The notes under the pieces are model-generated. The model saw only the letters and a list, made by a program, of their open reading frames with translations. It was not told the DNA's origin and searched no databases. A stretch of 39,898 bases of DNA from Ruminococcaceae bacterium UBA3903 (GTDB lineage Bacteria > Bacillota > Clostridia > Oscillospirales > Acutalibacteraceae). The position numbers were made by a program, and so were the translations under genes. Positions 16,111-24,725 of the stretch are shown piece after piece (position 1 is the first letter of the stretch; the number at the start of each line of letters is the position of its first letter). The stretch covers positions 1 through 39,898 of the forward strand of contig DGFJ01000010.1 of assembly GCA_002391625.1 (NCBI GenBank). Direction: 5' to 3'.

Positions 16111-18849
16111 CTATATTTTTGCAATAGCTTTTTGAATCAGCACTACATCTGCCATCGTAAGCTTTTTGTTTTTATCCATATCAGCATTAGTAAATACTAT
16201 TGTACTTTCTGCATTAGTTTTTGCCAAAACCCTTTGTAAAGCAACAACATCCGCCATAGTAACCTTACCGTCACCGTTTGCATCACCTAAGTTTAGATTA
16301 GGGTTTTTTATGACATTAAACATAATGCTTGCTTCAACGTTATTTATGGCTTTTGCTTTTACTAATACCTTACCCTCACCAACAACCTTTAGGACACCGC
16401 TTTCGCTAATAGTAGCTACACAGCTTTCTGAATTGGTTGTAACAGACCATGTTAAATTTCTTTCTGTTGTGGTGTTGAATGGTGCGTATCCAGCATTTAT
16501 CTGAATATTTTTATTAATATAAATTGTGTTGCTGTCCGCCCCATCAAGCGGCTCATAAGAAAGAGTTAACTCTTTAAGCTCCACTGCTTTGTTAGGCTTT
16601 TCACCAATATAATATGTACCACCCGTTATGTTGTCCATGTTAATACCGTAATCGCTTACCCATGTTTTGCACTGTACAGGGTACAGCTTTCCAGCCACAT
16701 CCTTGTACACTACAATATCATCGGCGTTTATAGCATCACCATTAGAATCAGTAATCAACTCCTGTGGGAAGTGAACGCTAAATGCAGATGTACCAGCCTC
16801 ATCAGCGGTAATTGTAAAGCCGTAGAAGTTTTTATCTTCAAAAACATATGTTTTATCTGTTTCTGCCTTTAATTTCTCTGTTATTTTTGCATCACTTTTA
16901 AATACAATATCTCCCTCAAAGACTTTATCATCACAGTACAGTGTTACCTCTACATTTTTATCTGCATTATATGGTGTAGTCACATTCATTTTAAATGGCT
17001 TTAGTAAAGCATAAGCCGCCCAATACTGATGTTGTCCACCAGACATTTTGTCGATATATGATTTGTTATCTGTTAACCACTGACAAACATAGTTAAAACC
17101 ATCATCTGTTATATCATAGCCTGTAAGCTTTAGGTTTTTACAGCCTACGAAAGCATTTTGATTTGCTATAGATGTGATAGAGGTTGGCAGCAGCAGGTTG
17201 GTTAAGCTGCTGCAATTTGAAAATGCCGATGAACCAATAACACTTAATTTATTATTTGGTATAACATACGACAAGGAGGTGCAGTTTGAGAACACATTAT
17301 TTCCAATAGTAGTTAATTCCTCTGGATACTTAATACCCTTTAGCCTTGAACAATTTTGGAAAGCACTGCCTTCAATGGCTGTAACTGTGTCAGGCAGCTC
17401 AATTTCAGCTATGGAGGAACAGCCCTCAAAAGCATTTGTTCCAATTGCTGTTAATTTAGTACCAAATGAAACATCATTTAATTGAACGCATTTTGAGAAA
17501 CAGTTATTAGGTATTCTCCTAACCTCATCACCAACTCTAGCACTTTTCAAGGTTGAACAGCCAGCAAATAAATTAGTACCTAAGGTAGAAACCTTATCTG
17601 GGATAACAATACTTGTTAAATTTCTACAGTTGGTAAACGCACTGTTACCAATGGTAGTAGTAGCTAATGGAATGTCTATGCTAACTAATGAATTACAATC
17701 GTAGAATACATAATCGCCAATTTTTGATACATCCCCTGGCATAGAAATCGTACTCATAGAGGTACAGCCATAGAACGCCCTGTTTCCTACAGCAGTAACA
17801 GATTTAGGTATAGAGCATTTTCTTAACGCCGTACAAGCCTCAAAGGTACTAGCAAAAATAGCGTTTAAGTATTCACCAGTAAATGTAACATCCGTTAATG
17901 CAGTACATCTGGCAAAGGAAGACTGTCCCAAGCCACCAGAAGCAGAGCCTGCTGCTACACCTAGGTATTCTGGTAATACAACCTGTGTCAATCCGATACA
18001 GCTGTCAAACGCATTATTACCAATAGAATTTATATTCTTGCTTAAATTAATATTTTTCAGTGCATTACATGACGCAAAGGAGGAATTGCCAATGGAACCA
18101 GAACCCAGCACGTCAACATTTCTAATGGCTGTACAGCCCTGAAAAGCACTGGCACCTATGCTATAACAGCTAGCAGGTATCTCAAGGGGAGCCAATCCCT
18201 CAACGTTATCCTCGTTGATTGTGCTGGCATCACTTGTGCATAATGCTGTACAACCCTTAAAGGCATTGTTACCGATAACCTTTAGGGTATCTGGAAACTT
18301 AATTGATTTCAGTCTGGTATCACCAGCAAATGCGTTGGCATTAATTGCTGTTACGGTAACGTAGTCAGGATACAGTGCTTCAATTTTATTAATATTCGTT
18401 TGGATTGAATTTTTTTCAGCATTGGTTTTTGCTTCTAAATAACTGCCATATGCCCATAAAATAAGCTGGTCCTTACTAATGGTACTGTCAATTACCAGAT
18501 TAGTATAGTTTAAATAGCCTGTAATAGAAATATCACATTTTTCCAGCACATTTCCGGTTACGGTTGTTTCTCCCCCTGCTGAGTTAATTGAAACATATTT
18601 TTGTGTTACGTTTTTACCGTCTACCTTCTTTATAGACTCCTCGTATGATTTCCACTCAAGTCTGCCATAGTCAGAATCAACAGCCCTAATTTCTTCCGAG
18701 GAATCATCCTTATTATTTGACGATACAACTGATTTTTCCTGCACCGCCTGTACATCAGCATTATCGTTTCCAGACGCAGCCGCTACATTAAGAACACATG
18801 AACTAGACAGCATCGCAGCAACGAGCATTACAGCAAGTACTTTTTTCAT
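16111..18849 (-). CDS. secreted BspA-type leucine-rich-repeat protein with C-terminal dockerin
   Basis: A 912-aa exported protein. A signal peptide (residues 1 to about 25, ending VAAA) leads to a Ser/Asp-rich segment, then roughly eighteen BspA/LRR_5 repeats (about 150-595) of the form IGNNAFxxCxxLxxIxIPxxVxxI. A beta-rich region follows, then a Big-like module (about 765-850) and a type I dockerin (about 855-912). The dockerin has two calcium loops, DANGDGKVTMAD and DMDKNKKLTMAD, each followed by a helix with ALQRVLAK or LIQKAIAK. The protein should be held by a cohesin-bearing scaffold on the cell surface. BspA-type LRRs mediate binding in other bacteria. The start follows AAAGAGGTAG. No catalytic domain was recognised. 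Confidence 0.92.
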   Translation of the reverse strand: MKKVLAVMLVAAMLSSSCVLNVAAASGNDNADVQAVQEKSVVSSNNKDDSSEEIRAVDSDYGRLEWKSYEESIKKVDGKNVTQKYVSINSAGGETTVTGNVLEKCDISITGYLNYTNLVIDSTISKDQLILWAYGSYLEAKTNAEKNSIQTNINKIEALYPDYVTVTAINANAFAGDTRLKSIKFPDTLKVIGNNAFKGCTALCTSDASTINEDNVEGLAPLEIPASCYSIGASAFQGCTAIRNVDVLGSGSIGNSSFASCNALKNINLSKNINSIGNNAFDSCIGLTQVVLPEYLGVAAGSASGGLGQSSFARCTALTDVTFTGEYLNAIFASTFEACTALRKCSIPKSVTAVGNRAFYGCTSMSTISMPGDVSKIGDYVFYDCNSLVSIDIPLATTTIGNSAFTNCRNLTSIVIPDKVSTLGTNLFAGCSTLKSARVGDEVRRIPNNCFSKCVQLNDVSFGTKLTAIGTNAFEGCSSIAEIELPDTVTAIEGSAFQNCSRLKGIKYPEELTTIGNNVFSNCTSLSYVIPNNKLSVIGSSAFSNCSSLTNLLLPTSITSIANQNAFVGCKNLKLTGYDITDDGFNYVCQWLTDNKSYIDKMSGGQHQYWAAYALLKPFKMNVTTPYNADKNVEVTLYCDDKVFEGDIVFKSDAKITEKLKAETDKTYVFEDKNFYGFTITADEAGTSAFSVHFPQELITDSNGDAINADDIVVYKDVAGKLYPVQCKTWVSDYGINMDNITGGTYYIGEKPNKAVELKELTLSYEPLDGADSNTIYINKNIQINAGYAPFNTTTERNLTWSVTTNSESCVATISESGVLKVVGEGKVLVKAKAINNVEASIMFNVIKNPNLNLGDANGDGKVTMADVVALQRVLAKTNAESTIVFTNADMDKNKKLTMADVVLIQKAIAKI

Positions 18850-18971
18850 TTTTCTACCTCTTTCATTTTAAGTTTTTATACAGCAAAATATGTACCCTCC
18901 CCTAAAAACATTAAGGCTAATACTAAAAAGTTAAAATATTTTAAGTGATTTTCATTGCTGTATTCAGTTCT

Positions 18972-19001
18972 ATTATATTATACTTATATACAAACAGTCA
19001 A
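18972..19001 (-). promoter_or_regulatory. LRR-dockerin gene promoter
   Basis: Minus-strand TTGACT (18996-19001), an 18-base spacer and TATAAT (18972-18977), about 120 bases upstream of the ATG. Confidence 0.55.
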
Positions 19002-19187
19002 CAAATTTTGGAAAAGTATATGTAAATATTAAGAAATAAATTTTATTTATATTTCATATTGCTCCTATTAATTTTCCACCTTTAAAATACAGCGGAATAT
19101 AAACCCTTCCATTACAATTTTCACATATTTGTATTATTGCAATCACATTTACCAGTTTTAATATTAAATGTTTTTAAATTAAATATA

Positions 19188-19224
19188 CAAGCAGTGAACC
19201 CATTATAACAGCGTTCACTGCTTG
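19188..19224 (-). terminator. terminator of the pgeF operon
   Basis: A perfect 12-bp stem (CAAGCAGTGAAC 19188-19199 with GTTCACTGCTTG 19213-19224), followed on the minus strand by TATATTTAATTT. It lies 56 bases after the lipoprotein stop. Confidence 0.75.
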
Positions 19225-19279
19225 TAATATATCAATATTAATATTTCCCAGAAAATATTTGTAATTAGGTAATAGAAAA

Positions 19280-19903
19280 TCACCTAGCAAAGTACACATA
19301 ATAATCTCCCAGCTTTACCTTTACTGCTTCTTTTCCATTATAGTTTGCAATATATGTAAAGGTGTCCTTTATGCCATCATCATATGTAGCGTTTAGCGTA
19401 GTACCGCTAACAGCGAAAAAACCTTGGTGTGCTTTTTCTTCGTTGTATGAGCCCATGCCTACTTCAAAATAATTGTCCTCATATATATTCAAAGCACCTC
19501 CATAGGTATTATAGCTGCTGCCGAAGGCTTCCGTAAAGGTTACCTCTTTACCTGAAGCAACGCTTTCTGCCTTTACAGGTGACCATACCCCAGAAAAATA
19601 GTTTTTCGCATTAATATCACCAGTTTTATTTGAGGAATTCTGTGTAGCTGACTGTGTAGCATCTTCATACTGCACATCGGCATGAAAGGTACCCGGCTCC
19701 TTATTAGGATTTTCTGTAGCTGCTGGTGGATCGGTTTCATCTACTGGTACAGTAGGAGCCTGTGTAGGTGCTTGGGTTGGCGCTGTGGTGGCTGACTGTG
19801 TAGGTGCTTGGGTAGCCTCCTCTGTCTGGGGTGTTTTGCCACAGCCTGACATGGCCGTTATAAATAAGACTGTCACAATAATGGTGGCAATAATTTTTTT
19901 CAA
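19280..19903 (-). CDS. putative lipoprotein of unknown function
   Basis: A 207-aa protein with a lipoprotein signal ending in the lipobox AMSGC (Cys21), a Thr/Gln/Ala/Pro-rich stalk with repeated APTQ units (about 30-75) and a C-terminal domain of about 105 residues rich in Tyr, Gly and Asn (YFSGVWSPVKAES ... YYVYFAR) that I do not recognise. The start is a TTG with AGGAGG seven bases upstream. It begins 12 bases after the HprK-like gene and is last in the operon. The stalk and lipid anchor predict display on the outer face of the membrane. Confidence 0.8.
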   Translation of the reverse strand: MKKIIATIIVTVLFITAMSGCGKTPQTEEATQAPTQSATTAPTQAPTQAPTVPVDETDPPAATENPNKEPGTFHADVQYEDATQSATQNSSNKTGDINAKNYFSGVWSPVKAESVASGKEVTFTEAFGSSYNTYGGALNIYEDNYFEVGMGSYNEEKAHQGFFAVSGTTLNATYDDGIKDTFTYIANYNGKEAVKVKLGDYYVYFAR

Positions 19904-19915
19904 AATAAAAACCTC

Positions 19916-20641
19916 CTATAGTTGTTTTTTAGGTTTCATCGTATTGTAGGCTGTAATAACAGCCTGTGGACTTATATTACATTGTAATATGTATACAGGA
20001 ATTGTCTGCATTATTTTGTCGCAAATGGAAAGCAACGCCTCCATAAATAAGGGTTCACTTAAAACCAAGGTTTGGGATAAAAGCAAGGGCAATGCCTGAG
20101 CCGTGGAAATTTTTCTAATACTATTATTAGGTGACTGCTGTAAAAAGCATATCCCTGCGACGCTGCCACTCATGTTGGCGCTAATATCATTTTTTCCAGA
20201 AAAAGGGTTTCCAAAAGCTACAGCACCGTTGTGGGTTATTCTAATAACAGGTTTATCATCATTAATAATAACAGCATTTTCCGCACCAAAATACTGTTGC
20301 CATAAATATGTATGTGTAGATTTCCCTGTGCCTTTAGGTCCAGAAAACACATACACACAACCATCTAAGCATACCGCTGATGCATGAAAAAAAGCACCCC
20401 CATAGTCAGGAATTTTTTTAAAAAATTGATAACCAAACCAATGATATTCACAGCTATCATAATCAGGATGCGAATATTTTACAATCCACTGCTCAACCTC
20501 TAGCTGATTTAATTTAATAACTATATCACATTTATTTTCATCTATCTGAACCTCCGACAGGTATTTTTTACCCTGTGTCAGTAAGGTTTTACCCTTTGGA
20601 TTCATGTAGACCTTTAGTCCTGCAATATCATATACCGCCAT
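19916..20641 (-). CDS. HprK-like P-loop kinase domain protein
   Basis: A 241-aa protein with features of the C-terminal kinase domain of HPr kinase and its relatives (COG1493-like): Walker A SGPKGTGKST (about residues 95-104), a following NDDKPV segment and GNPFSGK, which resembles the FGNPF(S/H)GK motif of stand-alone HprK-like proteins. It lacks the N-terminal domain of true HprK (about 310 aa) and no HPr gene is near. Stand-alone members occur in peptide-maturation and other cassettes, with uncertain substrates. It lies between pgeF and a lipoprotein gene with gaps of 15 and 12 bases, so the three are co-transcribed. Its substrate is unknown. Confidence 0.75.
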   Translation of the reverse strand: MAVYDIAGLKVYMNPKGKTLLTQGKKYLSEVQIDENKCDIVIKLNQLEVEQWIVKYSHPDYDSCEYHWFGYQFFKKIPDYGGAFFHASAVCLDGCVYVFSGPKGTGKSTHTYLWQQYFGAENAVIINDDKPVIRITHNGAVAFGNPFSGKNDISANMSGSVAGICFLQQSPNNSIRKISTAQALPLLLSQTLVLSEPLFMEALLSICDKIMQTIPVYILQCNISPQAVITAYNTMKPKKQL

Positions 20642-20656
20642 TTTACTACCTGTTCC

Positions 20657-21502
20657 TCACGATTTGTTAATGCTCATCATAGCAGCCATAGTACCCCTAT
20701 GTCCGTTGGTAGCCCTGTGGGACCACAACAGCTGATTGTTGCAGCGTGTACATACGTCACTTACAATGATATTATCATTTAATACTCCGGCACCAATTAA
20801 TAACTGCCTATTAGCTTCTAGCAGGTCAAGCATATATTTACCCTTTTCTTTTGGTGTTATTATTTTTTCTGTATCTACGTCCTCCAGTGACATAAATTCC
20901 TTTGCACAGCTATAATCTACCTCGTAACAGCACCTTGATATTGCCGGACCTATGGCAGCTGTTATGTTAGCTGTATTACAGTCATATTTATCAACCATGG
21001 TGGCTACTACCTTTTGTGCTATCCTGTTAACAGTCCCCCTCCAACCGCCATGGGCTAGCGCAATAACCTTTTTAACAGTATCCACATAAAATATAGGCGT
21101 ACAATCAGCATAATATGTCACCAACGTAACATTTGGTTCGTCAGTGACCAATGCATCTACGCTGTCCATATCACGGGGTTTTGTTATACCTACACCATAT
21201 TGTTCGTGGCTTACACAACGCACTACTGTATTATGATCCTGTGCAGATGCAACCAATGTATTATAGTCAACACCAATAGCTGTAGATAATCTTTTATAGT
21301 TTTCCAGTACGCTTTCTCTGTTATCACCACGATTCAGTGCCAAATTCATACTGGTAAAATCGCCAGTGCTGACGCCACCTAATCGTGTGGAAAAGCCATG
21401 TGTAATAAAGTCAATTTTTGATAACGCATTATATGTTAAATATGGAACTACATCACTATTGTTAAGCGTCATAGTTTCGCTGTGAAATTTTATATAATCC
21501 AT
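20657..21502 (-). CDS. pgeF: peptidoglycan editing factor PgeF (YfiH/laccase-domain)
   Basis: A 281-aa cytoplasmic protein of the multicopper-oxidase-related DUF152 family. Signature segments are ADCTPIFYVD, LAHGGWRGTVNRI and AAIGPAISRCCYEVD, with the metal-site His and Cys residues in place. In Escherichia coli PgeF removes L-Ser wrongly added to UDP-MurNAc in place of L-Ala. The ATG at 21502 follows AAGGAG by five bases; an earlier GTG overlaps the Shine-Dalgarno. First gene of a three-gene operon. Often annotated as polyphenol oxidase, which is less likely as the main role. Confidence 0.93.
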   Translation of the reverse strand: MDYIKFHSETMTLNNSDVVPYLTYNALSKIDFITHGFSTRLGGVSTGDFTSMNLALNRGDNRESVLENYKRLSTAIGVDYNTLVASAQDHNTVVRCVSHEQYGVGITKPRDMDSVDALVTDEPNVTLVTYYADCTPIFYVDTVKKVIALAHGGWRGTVNRIAQKVVATMVDKYDCNTANITAAIGPAISRCCYEVDYSCAKEFMSLEDVDTEKIITPKEKGKYMLDLLEANRQLLIGAGVLNDNIIVSDVCTRCNNQLLWSHRATNGHRGTMAAMMSINKS

Positions 21503-21533
21503 AGACACTCCTTGAAAAGAAACTTTAAACTGC

Positions 21534-21563
21534 TTTACATTATATTACAGTTAATGATATAAT
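21534..21563 (+). promoter_or_regulatory. promoter of the four-cysteine small protein
   Basis: TTTACA (21534-21539), an 18-base spacer and TATAAT (21558-21563), about 27 bases before the probable leader end. It overlaps the opposing pgeF promoter almost completely. Confidence 0.6.
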
Positions 21564-21567
21564 ACAA
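21539..21567 (-). promoter_or_regulatory. pgeF operon promoter
   Basis: Minus-strand TTGTAT (21562-21567), a 17-base spacer and TATAAT (21539-21544). Its -10 shares a base with the -35 of the opposite promoter and its -35 shares bases with the opposite -10. Confidence 0.6.
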
Positions 21568-21596
21568 GCTAGTAACGAAAACAGAGAGGTAGTAGT

Positions 21597-21809
21597 ATGC
21601 TAAGAAAAAAATTATTTGGCAATAACATAGATACCAGCTGTGAATATTGCAGCAACGCCGAAAAGGCTGGTGATGGCGTTATTATTTGCAAGGTTAGTCG
21701 TGAAATCAAAGATAGCAAATGCCCTAAATTTAAATATAATCCTTTATTAAGAGTACCAAAGACCTTACCAAACCTACCGAAATACGACCCAAAGGATTTT
21801 GAACTATAG
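21597..21809 (+). CDS. small four-cysteine protein, likely metal-binding
   Basis: A 70-aa protein with CEYC (Cys15, Cys18), Cys31 and Cys42, spaced as in a small zinc ribbon or knuckle, and a basic, Pro-rich C-terminus (LLRVPKTLPNLPKYDPKDFEL). The start is supported by GAGAGG seven bases upstream and a good promoter. It resembles short conserved hypothetical proteins of clostridia, with no known role. It is divergent from pgeF and no downstream partner is present. Confidence 0.75.
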   Translation: MLRKKLFGNNIDTSCEYCSNAEKAGDGVIICKVSREIKDSKCPKFKYNPLLRVPKTLPNLPKYDPKDFEL

Positions 21810-21939
21810 GGCTTTTCTGTGTTCTTTTGCTCATTATATCATTAGTTTGTTAATAAATTATTATTAAACTTTAAATAATGACTAACGGCTTTTAAACACA
21901 ATAGACTTTTTACTAAAAAAGCCATAAGCACAAAATATA

Positions 21940-21990
21940 AGCAGACCTCCACCTAGTTAGGTTTAAAATCTAACTAGGTGGAGGTCTGTT
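21940..21990. terminator. long perfect inverted repeat, probable bidirectional terminator
   Basis: A perfect 19-bp inverted repeat (21942-21960 with 21970-21988, starting CAGACCTCCACC) around a 9-base loop. On the minus strand it is followed by CTTATATTTTG, so it may end the sigma-like operon, whose stop is 92 bases away. On the plus strand no T tract follows. The length is unusual for a simple terminator. Confidence 0.6.
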
Positions 21991-22081
21991 AAGTACCTAT
22001 CGCTTTTACTATTTAATCTCAATGGCATATATAATTATTATAGCAATTAAAGCTTGATAATATTTATATAAGCTTTTCCCT

Positions 22082-22384
22082 TTACATTAAGTACCTACTG
22101 CGTTTTTGTAGCACCGCCAAGGCACGTTTAATGTGACGTGACACTCCTGTAGCGTCAATATTAAGGTCTGCTGCTATATCCTTAACCTTTCTGCCCTTTA
22201 GGTATCTTTCGCACAGACAATAACGCTGTTTTTCCGTCAGCTCGATATACATAGCTGTATGTAAGAAATGCTTCATCCGTGACAAATCCACATCATTTGT
22301 AGCATTCTTATCAAAAATATTAGCTGGCAGCTCCTGTGGTAAACAATCCAAAGACAACTCTCTTCTAGGCAACAGCCTCACCAT
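22082..22384 (-). CDS. sigma-70 region 4-like DNA-binding protein
   Basis: A 100-aa protein whose C-terminal half is a sigma region 4 helix-turn-helix: LTEKQRYCLCERYLKGRKVK (53-72) then DIAADLNIDATGVSRHIKRAL. Region 2, needed for -10 recognition and core binding, is missing, so it is not a full sigma factor. Comparable short proteins serve as phage late-gene or accessory regulators. The start ATG overlaps the end of the upstream small gene by 20 bases, with AAAAGGG seven bases before it. The protein is rich in Arg/Lys. Its target is unknown. Confidence 0.78.
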   Translation of the reverse strand: MVRLLPRRELSLDCLPQELPANIFDKNATNDVDLSRMKHFLHTAMYIELTEKQRYCLCERYLKGRKVKDIAADLNIDATGVSRHIKRALAVLQKRSRYLM

Positions 22385-22583
22385 CCTTTAACCCTTTTTG
22401 ATATAACAGCTCACCCGTTTCTCTGCAATCCTTGTACATGGCCTGTAGGGTTTCTATTCTGCGATTATACTCCTTCATGTCCTTGCCCTTGCAAAGCTTA
22501 CGCTCCGTTTTTAGCCTGTCCAAAATTTGTTTTACATTTTGTGCATCCCTATAATATTCTTTTGCCCATTCGATATAATTCAT
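22365..22583 (-). CDS. small charged helical protein, partner of the sigma-4-like protein
   Basis: A 72-aa, highly charged protein predicted to be almost fully helical (VKQILDRLKTERKLCKGKDMKEYNRRIE with heptad-like spacing), so coiled-coil interaction is likely. Start ATG after GGAGGTATT. Its end overlaps the start of the sigma-4-like gene by 20 bases, indicating coupled translation and probably a functional pair. I do not recognise the family; a similar arrangement of a short helical protein before a region-4 regulator is known from phages and mobile elements. Confidence 0.7.
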   Translation of the reverse strand: MNYIEWAKEYYRDAQNVKQILDRLKTERKLCKGKDMKEYNRRIETLQAMYKDCRETGELLYQKGLKDGEAVA

Positions 22584-22811
22584 AATACCTCCATAAGTTT
22601 TATAGTAATATCACTATGATTTTAAAATCTCACTACAAAACATTTACTGCAATTCAGCAAACATATGTTTTGTATACTTAAATGATACCATAAATTATGG
22701 AAAATGCAATATAAATACGAACATTTGTTTTTTAAGCTTCTTAACAGTCCAACTAATGGTACTGTTACTCATAAATTGTAAAAAAATTATGATATTATAT
22801 TGACTTTTTAA

Positions 22812-22840
22812 CGCATTAGTGATACATAGTCACTAATGCG
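22812..22840. repeat. perfect 11-bp inverted repeat
   Basis: CGCATTAGTGA (22812-22822) and TCACTAATGCG (22830-22840) around a 7-base spacer. Neither side is followed by a T tract, so it is not a typical terminator; it may be a protein-binding site or a second stem behind the terminator at 22849-22887. Confidence 0.55.
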
Positions 22841-22848
22841 AACCAAAA

Positions 22849-22887
22849 AACCGCCCTATGGACCAATTAATGGTTTTTAGAGCGGTT
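22849..22887 (-). terminator. terminator of the GtrA/oxidoreductase/GT-C operon
   Basis: AACCGC (22849-22854) pairs with GCGGTT (22882-22887), with an inner CTA/TAG extension, and on the minus strand the stem runs into TTTTTT. It lies 54 bases after the glycosyltransferase stop. Confidence 0.8.
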
Positions 22888-22940
22888 CTACTTTTATAAA
22901 TATTAGACATGATTACCACTGTGCATTTGGGTTACTATTT

Positions 22941-24695
22941 TTACACTTTCAAATAACCTATCATAGCCGCACTGCCAAAGGCATTATATAAAAAGACTGA
23001 AGCTACACAAAACACCGCAACAATAATCACCATTACAGCTTTTATCACCTTGTGATATAATCTTTTGTTTTCACCACCCAAGGACTTTATAGCAATGCCA
23101 ACATACACTGCACCCAAAACAATCAACGGAACAATGTATCTCACGTTTTCTGTACAGGTGTGTGGAAACACAAAACAAAACACATAGTAGGAAGCCAAAA
23201 TAATAACGTAGGTAATAGTAAAGAAAATCTTTATGGCACTGTCTAAAACATCAGTTTTCTTAAACAGCAGGTAAATCATTGATGCAACTGCCATAACCGC
23301 CAAAACAGTTCCGCTCCAAAACAGAAGCTTTGCCAGTATATCTACACCTACATAATTAGCCTCATCAAACATTGCTGTCTTTAGCAAGCCAACCGTTGGG
23401 TTATACTCGTAATACTTTCCACCGTAAAATACAAATTGGTCAAACACGCTTGTAAACTGCGAAGGATTAAAATCAAATAAACGCTGAAAAACGGAGTAAC
23501 CACCTACATATTGCGGGTCTGCTATTGTTAGCCCTGGCACATAAGTAAAGGGTACACGGAACAATAAAAAGTTCCTTATGCTCCACCACAAGCCCAGCGG
23601 AACACAAATGCAGCCAAAGGTCAACATCTGTAACAGGTACTTTCCAATTTTGTGCCTGTTTTTAATCAGCACTGTAAGGAATACAAAGGCTACGCCTGGT
23701 GCTATCATCCAAACAGACAGCTTCGTCATCATACCAAGGCCTATGCACAAAGCAATTTTTATTATGCTGCCAAACGTAGGCTTTCTGTACCAATATAATG
23801 TATTTAGTATAGCACCTAATATAAATGTTATAGACAGCATATCATTGTTAATACTGCCTGATAAAACTATAAAGGTTGGATGAAACGCAATAATTGCAAA
23901 TGCTGAAATTATTGCAACACCCTTTAGCTTAAAAAATTTAAAAATCTTATAAGACAATACTAAGGATACCATTGAATAAAACATTGTTAAAAACTGCGTT
24001 CCCTCAATGGCATTATTAAATGATACGCCAAACGCTGTTATAAGGTGCAGCCATACAGCCTCTAAAATATGATGCAGAGGTGGGTGATAGTGCTGCCATA
24101 TCAACCTAACATCCCCCTGCGGCAAGGCAAAGGTGTTATAAATTTCTTCAATATAACTGCTGTGACCTGAACCGGAACCAAAAATGCCAACATCATGCTG
24201 ACGCACAGCAACCGTTGTATACAGGATATAAATCAAACGTAACATAAACCCCATAAAAAACAGAATAGCTATTATGTTACCTGTATTCAGCCTGTTTTTT
24301 CTGTATAACCAATAAGCAAACAAAATAGTTACTATACCGCCAGCCACAAATAAAAACGATATATTGGTAACCATTTTTTTCATAAACCAGCAATACATAA
24401 ATGAAATAAAAATGACACAACCAATAATGGTGCATTGTACTCCAGTAGAAATTCCACCTCTTCGTCCATTAACCGTTACAAAGGCAAAGGTAGCAACAGC
24501 CACCACTGAAAAGGTAATTAGCAGGCCTCTGTCGGAAATTGACTGACTGGTGCCCGTCAAGAATATTGCCATACTTACCAAGCACATTAACGCTGAAGCT
24601 ACAATAGGGTGGGACGTAACACTATCCCATATTTCGCTAATTGTTACAGAGGTTGTTTTTTTATCATTTGCTATAGCAGAGGTATTATTGTTCAT
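22941..24695 (-). CDS. polytopic GT-C glycosyltransferase (PMT/ArnT-like, GT39 type)
   Basis: A 584-aa membrane protein with about twelve to thirteen hydrophobic segments. The first extracytoplasmic loop carries RQHDVG (Asp168) and HYHPPLHH (about 202-209), matching the acidic residue and HPPL motif of GT-C enzymes such as ArnT and protein O-mannosyltransferases, which transfer sugar from a polyprenyl-phosphate donor outside the membrane. It is the last gene of an operon with a GtrA-type putative flippase and an FAD oxidoreductase. Acceptor (wall glycan, teichoic acid or protein) is unknown. Start ATG with GAGAGGA upstream. Confidence 0.85.
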   Translation of the reverse strand: MNNNTSAIANDKKTTSVTISEIWDSVTSHPIVASALMCLVSMAIFLTGTSQSISDRGLLITFSVVAVATFAFVTVNGRRGGISTGVQCTIIGCVIFISFMYCWFMKKMVTNISFLFVAGGIVTILFAYWLYRKNRLNTGNIIAILFFMGFMLRLIYILYTTVAVRQHDVGIFGSGSGHSSYIEEIYNTFALPQGDVRLIWQHYHPPLHHILEAVWLHLITAFGVSFNNAIEGTQFLTMFYSMVSLVLSYKIFKFFKLKGVAIISAFAIIAFHPTFIVLSGSINNDMLSITFILGAILNTLYWYRKPTFGSIIKIALCIGLGMMTKLSVWMIAPGVAFVFLTVLIKNRHKIGKYLLQMLTFGCICVPLGLWWSIRNFLLFRVPFTYVPGLTIADPQYVGGYSVFQRLFDFNPSQFTSVFDQFVFYGGKYYEYNPTVGLLKTAMFDEANYVGVDILAKLLFWSGTVLAVMAVASMIYLLFKKTDVLDSAIKIFFTITYVIILASYYVFCFVFPHTCTENVRYIVPLIVLGAVYVGIAIKSLGGENKRLYHKVIKAVMVIIVAVFCVASVFLYNAFGSAAMIGYLKV

Positions 24696-24725
24696 AAAGC
24701 CTATCCTCTCAGTCGTATAAAATAA

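Larger units (their letters stand above)
18850..19279. other. intergenic region upstream of the LRR-dockerin gene
   Basis: This 430-base AT-rich gap contains the LRR promoter (18972-19001), its leader of about 115 bases and the lipoprotein terminator (19188-19224). I see no gene in the remainder. Confidence 0.6.
22584..22940. other. intergenic region with several inverted repeats
   Basis: This 357-base gap holds, from left to right, ACAAAACAT (22635-22643) with ATGTTTTGT (22665-22673), the palindrome AAACATATGTTT (22659-22670), CCATAAATTATGG (22688-22700), the perfect 11-bp repeat at 22812-22840 and the terminator of the glycosyltransferase operon. I see no gene. Confidence 0.6.
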
